From Alphaproteobacteria bacterium (GTDB taxonomy: Bacteria > Pseudomonadota > Alphaproteobacteria > Rhizobiales > Rhizobiaceae): a DNA stretch of 9,707 nucleotides. Below are positions 1 through 6,909 of this stretch, in pieces; the first letter of the stretch is position 1, and every line of letters starts with the position of its first letter. The DNA lies in assembly GCA_030428345.1 (NCBI GenBank), contig JAUIBM010000066.1:1-9707 (forward strand), in the 5' to 3' direction. The notes below the pieces were generated by a model. It did not search any database, was not told the DNA's origin, and saw only the letters and a list, made by a program, of their open reading frames with translations. The translations under genes and the position numbers were made by a program.

Positions 1-666
1 GTCACCGGCGCGCTGCCGCTGATGTTCGCAGGCGACCCGAATCTGACCGATATCGACGCCCTTCTGGATGTCGTCGACGGCATCCTGCTCACCGGCGCAC
101 GCGCCAATGTGCATCCGACCCGCTTCAACACGGAGCCAAGTCCGGCGCATGAACCCTATGACGAGAAGCGCGATTCGGTGGCCCTGCCGCTGATCGAGGC
201 CTGCGTCGCGCGCGGCGTGCCGCTGTTTGGCATCTGCCGCGGCTTCCAGGAGATCAATGTCGCCTTCGGCGGCACGCTGCACCCGGAGATCCGCGAACTG
301 CCCGGCCGCATGAATCACCGCATGCCCAGGCTGGAAAACGGCGAGATCCATCCCGATCCCAAGGTGGTCTTCGCCGACCGCCACGAGGTTCGACTGACCC
401 CGGGCGGCGTTTTCGCCGGGATCTTCGGGCGGGACTGTGTGCGGGTCAATTCGCTGCACGGACAGGGCATCCAGGAGACCGGCAGGCGCGTCATCGCCGA
501 GGGGATCGCGGAGGACGGCACGATCGAGGCGATCCGCATCGAAGAGGCGTCCGGCTTTGCGCTCGGCGTGCAATGGCACGCCGAATACGACCCGCAGACC
601 AATCCGGTGAACCGCGCCCTGTTCGAGGCCTTCGGTGACGCCGTGCGCAGCGCCCGGCGCGCCTGA
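1..666 (+). CDS. Gamma-glutamyl-gamma-aminobutyrate hydrolase-like class I glutamine amidotransferase (5' truncated)
   Basis: The reading frame is already open at base 1 (first residues VTGALPLMFAG), so the gene begins upstream of the window; 221 codons of the 3' part are present. The protein belongs to the Peptidase C26 / class I glutamine amidotransferase superfamily. The nucleophile elbow FGICRG places the catalytic cysteine at codon 235-237. The motif GVQWHAEYDP supplies the His (577-579) and Glu (583-585) of the Cys-His-Glu triad. The early segment GILLTGARANVHP is typical of the PuuD branch, which hydrolyses the gamma-glutamyl bond of gamma-Glu-GABA in the cytoplasm during putrescine breakdown. 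Other branch members act on other gamma-glutamyl compounds, so the substrate is inferred. About 20-30 N-terminal residues are probably missing. The gene ends 12 bp before the convergent oxidoreductase, so its polyamine neighbours, if any, lie upstream and out of view. Confidence 0.88.
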   Translation, partial: VTGALPLMFAGDPNLTDIDALLDVVDGILLTGARANVHPTRFNTEPSPAHEPYDEKRDSVALPLIEACVARGVPLFGICRGFQEINVAFGGTLHPEIRELPGRMNHRMPRLENGEIHPDPKVVFADRHEVRLTPGGVFAGIFGRDCVRVNSLHGQGIQETGRRVIAEGIAEDGTIEAIRIEEASGFALGVQWHAEYDPQTNPVNRALFEAFGDAVRSARRA

Positions 667-678
667 GGCCGCTCGCAT

Positions 679-1758
679 CTACATCTCGATCACCGTATTG
701 CTGAAAGGCCCGGAATTGGCCGCCGCATGGGCGACCGCCGCGTTGATGTCCTGCAGCGCGAAGCAGGTGGTCTCGCCATTGTCCAGGCGGATCAGGCCGG
801 ATTGCACCAGTCGGATCAGGCGCGGGATCGCCTCGCGCGGATACATCCATTGCCCGCGAATGGCGACATTGTTTCGCATGATCCAGGGATAGGGCAGTTC
901 GAGGCCGGGACCTCCCGCCATGCCGACGCCGCCCATCAGCACCACCCGGCCGTTCTGCCGAACCGTAAGAACAGCGGCGCGAACCTGCGCCGGCGACGCG
1001 GCGGGAGGCAGGATATCGAAGACACAGTCGACCGGCCCGGGTGCCGCCTCGAGGATAGCGGCGCGGTCCGCCGTCTCCTCGCCTGTCATGACGACCGGCC
1101 TGACCCGCGAACCGTATCGGCTCGCCAGCGCCTCGAGCACGCTTTCGTTTCGACCCGTGGCGATGATGCAGCCAGCGCCCATCGCCGCCGCAAGCTCGAC
1201 CGCCGCGCTACCGAACCTGCCGGTGGCGCCGTTCACAACAAGCGTCTCTCCCGCCTTCACATCGATCGCGAGCAGGCCGCCGAACGGCACGAGCAGGGCG
1301 CCGATCCTGCACCAGTATTTCGCAGAGGATCGTTCGATGGCTTCGATGCGGAACACATTTTCCGTCGGCGTGCGGAGCCGCTCTGCATAGGAACCGTCAT
1401 GATGGCGCCGCTGCAGGCGCATGCCGCCCTCGCTTCCGGCGGTAAGGCCCTGCAGGATGATGTCGGGCGACAGGACGTCGTCGCGCGAGCGCACGGTCGG
1501 GTCGCAATACACCCAGTCGCCGACCGCCAACTTTGTCGCGTCGGGCCCGATGGCCGCGATCCGGCCGAATCCTCCCGGACCGGGAACTATGGGCAGTTCG
1601 AGGAGATAGCCGCGCGCGCCACTGTAGACTTCCGCGGAATAGGCGAGCACGCCCGCGGCGGCCATCTCCACCAGAACTTCTCCGGTTCCTGCCGGCGGTT
1701 CCGGCATGTCTTCGACTTCAAGCGGCTGGCCAAAGGCCTTGAGCACGGCGGCTTTCAT
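679..1758 (-). CDS. MDR-superfamily (zinc-independent) alcohol dehydrogenase/quinone-oxidoreductase-like protein
   Basis: This 359-residue protein has the medium-chain dehydrogenase/reductase layout. An N-terminal GroES-like domain (about residues 1-130) is followed by a Rossmann domain whose nucleotide-binding loop reads VVNGATGRFGS (about 174-184). The strand end ATGRN (about 200-204) has an Arg that fits NADPH preference. The usual catalytic zinc ligands are absent. Where zinc enzymes have a Cys-Gly-x-Asp segment this protein has GVLAYSAEVYSG, and the Pro-Gly-His-Glu element is replaced by PGPGGFG. It is therefore more like zinc-free quinone reductases, although database tools will probably name it a zinc-binding alcohol dehydrogenase. 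The substrate is unknown. The start at 1758 is supported by GAAGGA eight bases upstream. It is divergent from the MmyB-type regulator at 1879, which probably controls it (inference). It converges with the amidotransferase. Confidence 0.85.
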   Translation of the reverse strand: MKAAVLKAFGQPLEVEDMPEPPAGTGEVLVEMAAAGVLAYSAEVYSGARGYLLELPIVPGPGGFGRIAAIGPDATKLAVGDWVYCDPTVRSRDDVLSPDIILQGLTAGSEGGMRLQRRHHDGSYAERLRTPTENVFRIEAIERSSAKYWCRIGALLVPFGGLLAIDVKAGETLVVNGATGRFGSAAVELAAAMGAGCIIATGRNESVLEALASRYGSRVRPVVMTGEETADRAAILEAAPGPVDCVFDILPPAASPAQVRAAVLTVRQNGRVVLMGGVGMAGGPGLELPYPWIMRNNVAIRGQWMYPREAIPRLIRLVQSGLIRLDNGETTCFALQDINAAVAHAAANSGPFSNTVIEM

Positions 1759-1804
1759 GGCGGCGATCCTTCATCGGTGGTTAGGAGGCGCCATCTACGC
1801 AACC

Positions 1805-1834
1805 TTGTACCAGCGGCGGAAGGACTGGTATTAT
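1805..1834 (+). promoter_or_regulatory. Candidate sigma70-type promoter for the MmyB-type regulator
   Basis: TTGTAC at 1805-1810 and TATTAT at 1829-1834 are separated by 18 bases, close to the -35/-10 consensus in an otherwise GC-rich region. The start of transcription would fall near 1841, giving a leader of roughly 38 bases to the ATG at 1879. This was identified by eye only. Confidence 0.45.
1808..1830. promoter_or_regulatory. Inverted repeat TACCAG-N11-CTGGTA, candidate operator
   Basis: TACCAG (1808-1813) and its exact reverse complement CTGGTA (1825-1830) are separated by 11 bases, so the half-site centres are 17 bp apart. The arms overlap the putative -35 and -10 of the regulator promoter. 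It is the clearest dyad in the 120-bp region between the divergent oxidoreductase and regulator genes. XRE-type proteins usually bind such dyads as dimers, so autoregulation plus control of the oxidoreductase is a reasonable inference. Confidence 0.45.
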
Positions 1835-1878
1835 CCTGGGACTGGCAATCCCATGACCGGCATTTTCTGGAGGCCGCG

Positions 1879-2667
1879 ATGACCCAGACCAGGCAGAAGG
1901 CGCTTGCCGACTTCCTTCGCTCGCGGCGGGCCCGCCTGACGCCGGCCGATGTCGGGCTTCCCGCAACCACCCGCCGCCTCACCGCGGGGCTGCGCCGCGA
2001 GGAAGTGGCCCAACTCGCAGGGATAAGCGTGGACTGGTACATTCGCCTGGAACAGGGGCGGCCGGTCAGTCCCTCGCTCACCACCATCGAGGCGCTGGCG
2101 CGCGCCTTACGCCTCGACCGCACGGAACTTGCGCATTTGCGGGCGCTCGCCCAGCCGCCCGACCGGCGTCTGTTTGAACCCGAAACCGTGCCGCCAACCG
2201 TCCGGCGAATCGTCGAGAGCCTTGACCAGCCGGCCTATCTGACCGGCCGGCGCTGGGACATCCTCGCCTGGAACGCGGCCGCCGACGCGATTTTCGGCTT
2301 TGGCCAACTTCCCGAGAGCGATCGCAACAGCCTCGTTTCGATGCTGACGAGCGAACGGGCGCGGCGCCTGTACGGCTCCGGCTGGGCCGATGAAGCGCGA
2401 CGCATGGTCGCCCAGTTTCGCCGCTCGCACGATCTTTGGGCGGGCGATCCCTCCTTCATCGCCCTGCTTGAACGATTGCGGGGCGGTTGCCCCGAATTTT
2501 CCGGCTGGTGGGAGACGCACGACATCCGCGACGGCGCCGGCGGGGTAAAGCGCGTCGCCCATCCCGTGCTGGGAGCGATCGATCTGCAGTTCGCCAGCTT
2601 TCAGGCCAATGACGATCCAGCCCTGAAACTGGTGATCTTCAACGTGACCGTCGCAGACGAAGAATAG
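1879..2667 (+). CDS. XRE-family transcriptional regulator with MmyB-like ligand-binding domain
   Basis: This 262-residue cytoplasmic DNA-binding protein has two parts. Residues about 8-75 form a helix-turn-helix of the XRE type; the core reads GLRREEVAQLAGIS followed by WYIRLEQGR, the typical second and third helices of this group. Residues about 105-258 match the MmyB-like ligand-binding domain, including the signatures TGRRWDILAWNAAA and the closing LVIFNVTV segment. Family members sense small, often hydrophobic ligands and commonly sit divergent to a dehydrogenase or reductase gene, as here. The frame stays open far upstream (to 727) through the antisense of the oxidoreductase. The real start is set at ATG 1879 because GGAGG lies five bases upstream and the HTH begins just after it. 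The ligand is not identifiable from sequence. The inverted repeat at 1808-1830 is the candidate operator. Confidence 0.88.
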   Translation: MTQTRQKALADFLRSRRARLTPADVGLPATTRRLTAGLRREEVAQLAGISVDWYIRLEQGRPVSPSLTTIEALARALRLDRTELAHLRALAQPPDRRLFEPETVPPTVRRIVESLDQPAYLTGRRWDILAWNAAADAIFGFGQLPESDRNSLVSMLTSERARRLYGSGWADEARRMVAQFRRSHDLWAGDPSFIALLERLRGGCPEFSGWWETHDIRDGAGGVKRVAHPVLGAIDLQFASFQANDDPALKLVIFNVTVADEE

Positions 2668-2749
2668 GCGAATCGGACGCAACCGCGCCGCCGGCGGAAT
2701 GCGGAGCGCGTAGAACCAGCGCGCATAGATCGCGCGACTGCATCGGATC

Positions 2750-2766
2750 GGAAATTTCCTGGAAAT
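2750..2766. repeat. Nested palindromes abutting the tRNA-Gly 3' end
   Basis: GGAAATTTCC (2750-2759) is a perfect palindrome that overlaps ATTTCC-T-GGAAAT (2754-2766). The same segment can be read as two direct copies of GGAAATT with an 11-base period. It directly adjoins the encoded CCA of the tRNA at 2767 and forms its immediate trailer. Whether it acts in processing or termination, or is chance, cannot be told. The rest of 2668-2749 shows only GC-rich sequence without a clear terminator. Confidence 0.35.
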
Positions 2767-2841
2767 TGGAGCGGGCGATGGGATTCGAACCCACGACCCC
2801 AACCTTGGCAAGGTTGTGCTCTACCCCTGAGCTACGCCCGC
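2767..2841 (-). tRNA. tRNA-Gly (anticodon GCC)
   Basis: Read on the minus strand, the 75-nt element begins GCGGGCG and ends CGCCCGC-T-CCA, so the acceptor stem is 7 bp with discriminator U and the CCA is encoded. The D arm reads GCTCAGGGGTAGAGC. The anticodon stem CAACC / GGTTG flanks loop TTGCCAA with anticodon GCC. The T arm contains the invariant GGTTCGAATCCC. All cloverleaf parts pair without mismatch in the stems I checked. It decodes GGC and GGU glycine codons. Short open frames across this element on both strands, such as the plus-strand one starting MERAMGFEPTT, are well-known annotation artefacts. Confidence 0.97.
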
Positions 2842-2884
2842 TCACTGCCGCGCATTCCCTCGGGAACCCGCGTCGGCGCGCGTT

Positions 2885-2913
2885 TGTATGGCGCAAGGCA
2901 TTGGCGATTGCAA
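2885..2913 (-). promoter_or_regulatory. Possible promoter for tRNA-Gly
   Basis: On the minus strand TTGCAA (2913-2908) is followed after 17 bases by CATACA (2890-2885), a fair -35/-10 pair. Transcription would begin near 2878, about 37 bases before the mature tRNA. The match is moderate and made by eye. Apart from this, the gap 2842-3043 holds only a short TTCCC-TC-GGGAA dyad at 2855-2866 and no gene. Confidence 0.3.
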
Positions 2914-3043
2914 CAGGAATCTTGGCCCGAATTTCCCGCTTTGCCCGTTGCGGCGGTTGATCGCGCCAGAGCGAACCAATACAGCTTCGCGATCAGCGGC
3001 GCTCGACGCCCGCCGGCCAGCAATCATGCAGGGAATCTGCGAC

Positions 3044-3577
3044 ATGCCCGCAACGCCCCCCGCGACGCCCAAAGACCTGTTCGACCTGCTCGACCGCCTC
3101 GCCATTGCGGTCGTCACGCATGAGCACGAAGCGTTCTACACGGTGGAGGACGGCCGCGAGGTCAAGGACCGCATCCCCGGCGGCCACACCAAGAACCTGT
3201 TCGTCAAGGACAAGAAGGACAATTACTTCCTGATCGTCGCCGAGGGCGATGCGCGCATTCCGATGAACGCTGTCCATACGCTGATCGGCGCGCGCAGCCG
3301 GCTCTCCTTCGCCAATGCCGAGCGCCTGATGGAATTCCTCGGCGTCGAGCCCGGATCGGTAACGGCCTTTTCGGTGATGAACGACACGGACAACCGGGTG
3401 AAGGTGGTGATCGACGAATCGCTGCTGGAGCATGATCCGATCAATTGCCATCCATTGACGAACACCATGACGACCACCATTTCGAGGGAGAATTTGCTGC
3501 AATTCCTCGATCATGTCGGCCATGCCCCGCTCGTTGTGGCGCTTTCCGAAAGCCAGGCGCCCGCGGATGGCGCGTAG
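3044..3577 (+). CDS. ProXp-ala-type prolyl-tRNA editing protein (YbaK/EbsC-like deacylase)
   Basis: This 177-residue cytoplasmic protein is a free-standing editing domain related to the insertion domain of prolyl-tRNA synthetase. Such proteins hydrolyse mischarged Ala-tRNA(Pro). Many alphaproteobacteria have a ProRS lacking that domain and rely on the separate protein. The family hallmarks are GGHTKNLFVKDKK, with the conserved Lys-Asn pair at residues 50-51, and NCHPLTNTMTT, with His136. From memory these correspond to K45, N46 and H130 of the Caulobacter enzyme. The open frame runs back to 2888. ATG 3044 is preferred because AGGGAA lies eight bases upstream and the length then fits the family; the in-frame ATG at 3026 has no ribosome-binding site. 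The gene begins the plus-strand group continuing with cnoX at 3625. Confidence 0.9.
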   Translation: MPATPPATPKDLFDLLDRLAIAVVTHEHEAFYTVEDGREVKDRIPGGHTKNLFVKDKKDNYFLIVAEGDARIPMNAVHTLIGARSRLSFANAERLMEFLGVEPGSVTAFSVMNDTDNRVKVVIDESLLEHDPINCHPLTNTMTTTISRENLLQFLDHVGHAPLVVALSESQAPADGA

Positions 3578-3624
3578 GCGCACACATTCGAAGATGCAGC
3601 TAACGGCAGGGACGGGAGAAATCG

Positions 3625-4587
3625 ATGAGTGCTGACGAATTCATGATCTCACAGCCTTCGGCGCAGTTCGGCGGCGGGTGGGGAGCATCGGCCAGTGGCG
3701 GGGTCAACGGCGGCGCGCCCGAGCCGGTCAAGGATATCACCACGGCGCAATTCATGAGCGAGGTGATCGAGGAATCGAAGAACCGGCCGGTGGTTGTCGA
3801 TTTCTGGGCGCCCTGGTGCGGACCGTGCAAGCAGCTTGCCCCGACGCTGGAAAAATCGGTGCGCGAGACCCGCGGCGCGGTCAAGCTCGTCAAGATGAAC
3901 ATTGACGATCATCCCGAGGTCGCCGGCCAGATGGGCATCCAGTCGATCCCGGCAGTCGTCGCCTTTGTCGGCGGCCAGCCGAAGGACGCCTTCATGGGCG
4001 TGCGTCCGGAAGGCGAGATCAAGCGTTTCCTCGAAAAGCTGGCCGGGCCGACCGGCCCGTCGGAGATCGACCTGGCGCTCGAGGAAGCCGAGAAGCTGGC
4101 GTCGGAAGGGGCTGCCTCGCAGGCCGCCAATCTGTTTGCCGCAATTCTGCAGCGCGAACCGGAGAATGTCGCGGCCCTCGCAGGCCTCGGGGCGCTGTAC
4201 CTGGAAATGGGCGAGATCGAGCAGGCGCGCGGAATGCTCTCCGCGATTCCCGCCGGATCGGCAAACGATCCGAAGGCCGTCTCGCTTCGCGCCGCCATCG
4301 AGCTTGCCGAACAGGCGGCCAAGCTGGGTGATCCGGCCGAACTCGCCCGTCGCATCGCGGCGGATCCTGCCGATTTCGACGCCCGCTTCGACCTCGCGCT
4401 GATTCACAACGCCCGTGGCGACCGGGCGGCGGCCGGCAATGAATTGCTGGAAATCGTGAGCCGCGACCGGACATGGCGCGAAGACGGGGCGCGGGCGCAA
4501 TTGCTGCAATTCTTCGAGGCCTGGGGCCCGACCGACCCCGCGACGCTCTCGGCGCGGCGTCGGCTTTCCTCGCTGCTGTTCTCTTGA
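3625..4587 (+). CDS. ybbN: Thioredoxin-TPR co-chaperone CnoX/YbbN family
   Basis: This 320-residue protein combines a thioredoxin fold (about 35-145) with a C-terminal helical TPR-like region (about 150-315). The thioredoxin active site is intact: WAPWCGPCK with Cys65 and Cys68, and the cis-proline in GIQSIP (Pro109). E. coli CnoX/YbbN lacks the first cysteine and works only as a holdase that hands substrates to DnaK and GroEL. The intact CGPC here predicts redox activity as well, as reported for Caulobacter CnoX. The tail contains TPR-type helix pairs such as NVAALAGLGALYLEMGEIEQA, and it ends in the typical ARRRLSSLLFS. Residues 1-33 form a Gly/Ala/Ser-rich, probably flexible extension. The start at 3625 has GGAGAA four bases upstream. 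The LonN-domain gene follows after 48 bp and the two are probably co-transcribed. Confidence 0.93.
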   Translation: MSADEFMISQPSAQFGGGWGASASGGVNGGAPEPVKDITTAQFMSEVIEESKNRPVVVDFWAPWCGPCKQLAPTLEKSVRETRGAVKLVKMNIDDHPEVAGQMGIQSIPAVVAFVGGQPKDAFMGVRPEGEIKRFLEKLAGPTGPSEIDLALEEAEKLASEGAASQAANLFAAILQREPENVAALAGLGALYLEMGEIEQARGMLSAIPAGSANDPKAVSLRAAIELAEQAAKLGDPAELARRIAADPADFDARFDLALIHNARGDRAAAGNELLEIVSRDRTWREDGARAQLLQFFEAWGPTDPATLSARRRLSSLLFS

Positions 4588-4635
4588 GATTTTCCTGGCG
4601 CGACCCAGATTACGGTTCGGCAAGGGAGTAATCAC

Positions 4636-5319
4636 ATGAAGGCAGGCAACGCCACCTATCTGAAGCCCGGACACATTCCCACGATTGTGCCGGTCTTTCC
4701 GCTATCCGGCGCGCTGCTCCTTCCCGGCGGGCAGATGCCGCTGAACATCTTCGAGCCGCGCTATGTGGCGATGATCGACGATGCGCTGTGCGGCGACCGG
4801 GTGATCGCCATGGTGCAGCCGCGCACCGCAGTCGCCAACGGCGAGGTGGAAGCCGAGGACGGCGACGAACCCTTGTGCGAGGTCGGCTGCCTGGGGCGCA
4901 TCACCGCCTTTCAGGAGAGCGGGGACGGGCGCTACTCGGTCAACCTGACCGGGATATGCCGCTACCGCATCCTCTCTGAGGCCTCGCCGAAATCGGGCTA
5001 TCGGCGCTGCGAAATCGCCGTCTTCGCCTCGGAACTGACCGACAATGACGACGAGGCGGAGGTCGACCGCGAAGCCTTGCTGGAGACCTTCCGCAAATAT
5101 CTCAAGGCGAACGAGATGGAAGCCGACTGGAACAGCATCCGCCGCGCTTCCAACAGCACGCTCGTCACCGCGCTGTGCATGATGAGCCCCTATGGCCCGG
5201 CTGAAAAGCAGGCCCTGCTGGAGGCCGGCGATCTGAAGACCCGCGCCGAGACGCTGATCGCCATCACCGAGATCGCGCTGGCGCGGGCCTCGGCCGATCC
5301 CGGCGCCGGATTGCAATAG
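4636..5319 (+). CDS. LON peptidase substrate-binding (LonN) domain protein
   Basis: This 227-residue cytoplasmic protein consists only of the N-terminal substrate-recognition domain of Lon protease. It has no AAA+ Walker motifs and no Ser-Lys protease dyad. The hallmark start VPVFPLSGALLLPGGQMPLN and the following IFEPRYVAM (about residues 18-46) are the PUA-like beta-barrel signature. LGRITAFQESGDGRYSVNLTG (about 86-106) is the second conserved strand block. The helical part occupies about 145-215. The biochemical role of these stand-alone LonN proteins is not established; substrate binding or adaptor activity in proteolysis is inferred from the domain. The start at 4636 is supported by GGGAG seven bases upstream. 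It lies between the CnoX co-chaperone and a Trm112-like gene, with only 17 bp to the latter, so an operon is likely. Confidence 0.9.
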   Translation: MKAGNATYLKPGHIPTIVPVFPLSGALLLPGGQMPLNIFEPRYVAMIDDALCGDRVIAMVQPRTAVANGEVEAEDGDEPLCEVGCLGRITAFQESGDGRYSVNLTGICRYRILSEASPKSGYRRCEIAVFASELTDNDDEAEVDREALLETFRKYLKANEMEADWNSIRRASNSTLVTALCMMSPYGPAEKQALLEAGDLKTRAETLIAITEIALARASADPGAGLQ

Positions 5320-5336
5320 GGGGCAAGGCGATCCCC

Positions 5337-5552
5337 TTGAAGCAGCGACAGAACGAAGAAGGCGCCGTCGATCCCAAATTGCTGGAGTTCCTGGTGTGCC
5401 CGGTGAGCGGGGCGACGCTTTCCCACGACGCAGAGCGCCAGGAACTGGTCTCCCGCGCCACGGGCCTCGCCTTCCCGATCCGGGGCGGCATTCCGATCAT
5501 GCTGGCCTCGGAGGCCCGCAAACTGGAGCCGGACGAACTCCCGCAGGGCTGA
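5337..5552 (+). CDS. Trm112-like (UPF0434/YcaR family) small protein with TTG start
   Basis: This 71-residue protein matches the bacterial Trm112/YcaR group: DPKLLEFLVCPVSG (about 12-25), then RQELVSRATGLAFPIRGGIPIML (about 33-55). Eukaryotic and archaeal Trm112 proteins stabilise several methyltransferases. The bacterial members are small and their partners are mostly undefined. Only one cysteine is present (in LVCPV), so the four-cysteine zinc site of eukaryotic Trm112 is absent. No ATG or GTG is available before the conserved core; the frame opens with TTG at 5337, and GCAAGG lies eight bases upstream. It follows the LonN gene by 17 bp and ends 6 bp before the stop of the convergent UbiH-type gene, leaving no room for a separate terminator. 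Confidence 0.88.
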   Translation: MKQRQNEEGAVDPKLLEFLVCPVSGATLSHDAERQELVSRATGLAFPIRGGIPIMLASEARKLEPDELPQG

Positions 5553-5558
5553 TTCGGC

Positions 5559-6830
5559 TCAGATCGCCTCGCCCGACAGGAGCCTGGGCGCGTGCGAATC
5601 GAAGCCGGCCGCATGGCCGATGAAGGCGCGCTTCAACCTCGGCAGGCGATCCACCAGCGAAAGCCCGAAATCGCGGGCGGCGCGCACCGGCGCAAGATCG
5701 TTGGAAAACAGCCGGTTGAGCACATCCGTGGTCACGCCCATGCGCACGGTGTCGAAGCGCCGCCAGCGCTCATAGCGCTCCAGCACGGTCTTCGATCCGA
5801 AATCCAGCCCCAGCCGGTCGGCCTCCACGACGGTCTGGGCGAGCGCCGCGGCGTCCTTGAAGCCCAGATTGAGCCCCTGCCCGGCGATCGGGTGGATGCC
5901 ATGGGCGGCGTCCCCGACCAGCGCGAAGCGATCCTGCACATAGTCGCGCGCCAGCGTCAGCCCCAGCGGGAACGCCTTTCGCGGCCCCTCGGCCTCGATC
6001 TCGCCCAGCCGGTGGCCGAAGCGGCGCTCCAGCTCCAGCGCGAACATGAAATCGTCCATCGCCAGCAGCCGCTTCGCGTCCGCCGTGCGCTCCGTCCACA
6101 CCAGCGAGGACCGGTTGCCCTTGAGCGGCAGGATGGCGAACGGGCCGGCTGGCAGGAAATGCTCCTCCGCCCTGCCGCCATGTTCCCGCTCATGGCGCAC
6201 GGTCACGACGATTCCCATCTGGTCGTACGGCCAGTGGACGGTGCGGATGCCGGCGAGCTCGCGCAGGGCGGAACGAACGCCGTCGGCCGCGACCAGCAGC
6301 CGGGCATTGCGGACGGCGCCCGAGGCGAGCGTGACGCGAATGCCGGCTTCGCCGCGCTCGAAATCGCTGACCCTGTCGCCATTCACCAGTTCGACGCCCC
6401 GTTCCAGCGCCTTGTCGCGCAGCGCGCCGACCAGGTCGCGATTGGCCAGCATGTGCGCGAACGGGCCGTCGCCCTTCTCGCCCTCAAAGGTCAGGTAGAC
6501 CGGGCGCACCGCATCGGCGAGCCGGCTGTCGGTGACGATCATCTCATTGATCGGCTGGGCCAGCGGCGCGAGGCGATCCCAGATCCCCAGGCTGCCGAGC
6601 ATGCGCACGGCCGCCGCGGCGATGGCCGAGGCGCGGGTATCGCCCGAAAGCGCCTCGATGGGCGCCGCGTCATAGACCGTGACCTTGAGGTGCGGGGCGG
6701 CGGTGGCGATGGCGAGCGCGGTCGACAGGCCCACATAGCCCCCGCCAGCGATCACGATGTCGCAACCCGCGGTCGTATCCGGACGCTCCCCGGCCTGCCG
6801 CAATTCTTCCGATTCCTCGATCCCTGCCAT
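5559..6830 (-). CDS. ubiH: UbiH/UbiF/COQ6-family FAD-dependent hydroxylase (ubiquinone biosynthesis)
   Basis: This 423-residue flavoprotein monooxygenase uses FAD, NAD(P)H and O2 to hydroxylate an aromatic ring. In this family the ring is that of a polyprenylated ubiquinone precursor at the inner membrane. Three FAD signatures appear in order: DIVIAGGGYVGLS (about 24-36, GGGxxG), the DG motif AADGVRSALRE (about 181-191), and the GD motif FALVGDAAHGIHPIAGQGLN (about 302-321). The last contains the UbiH/COQ6 signature HPIAGQGLNLG. Alphaproteobacteria use several paralogues (UbiL, UbiM, UbiH-like), and which ring position this one attacks cannot be decided here. The frame is open to 6986. ATG 6830 is chosen because GAGGAA stands six bases upstream and the FAD fold starts about 20 residues later. 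It is divergent from tesB (6997) and convergent with the Trm112-like gene. Confidence 0.9.
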   Translation of the reverse strand: MAGIEESEELRQAGERPDTTAGCDIVIAGGGYVGLSTALAIATAAPHLKVTVYDAAPIEALSGDTRASAIAAAAVRMLGSLGIWDRLAPLAQPINEMIVTDSRLADAVRPVYLTFEGEKGDGPFAHMLANRDLVGALRDKALERGVELVNGDRVSDFERGEAGIRVTLASGAVRNARLLVAADGVRSALRELAGIRTVHWPYDQMGIVVTVRHEREHGGRAEEHFLPAGPFAILPLKGNRSSLVWTERTADAKRLLAMDDFMFALELERRFGHRLGEIEAEGPRKAFPLGLTLARDYVQDRFALVGDAAHGIHPIAGQGLNLGFKDAAALAQTVVEADRLGLDFGSKTVLERYERWRRFDTVRMGVTTDVLNRLFSNDLAPVRAARDFGLSLVDRLPRLKRAFIGHAAGFDSHAPRLLSGEAI

Positions 6831-6909
6831 GATCCGTTCCTCGTTCTCGCCCGGCGCCGGCCTTCTGCCGGCGGTGCTGCCCGAAGCGCGCGTTGCGTCT
6901 TTCAGGCGG

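Noticed and set aside
727..1878. Extension of the regulator frame 384 codons upstream of its HTH
   Set aside because: The extension reads through the antisense of the oxidoreductase; the HTH protein has a good ribosome-binding site at 1879 and normal family length from there.
2668..2749. Possible rho-independent terminator after the regulator
   Set aside because: CCGCCGGCGG and GCGCG runs can pair, but no T tract follows and the stems are no better than expected in GC-rich sequence.
2639..2960. Short open frames across the tRNA on both strands, e.g. the plus-strand one beginning MERAMGFEPTT and the minus-strand one containing SGRSSGVEHNLAKVGVVGSNPI
   Set aside because: They are translations of the tRNA-Gly gene and its complement, recurrent annotation artefacts with no family support.
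3649..4674. A 341-codon minus-strand open frame
   Set aside because: It is antisense to the CnoX gene, whose thioredoxin and TPR motifs are unambiguous; the antisense product shows no recognisable fold.
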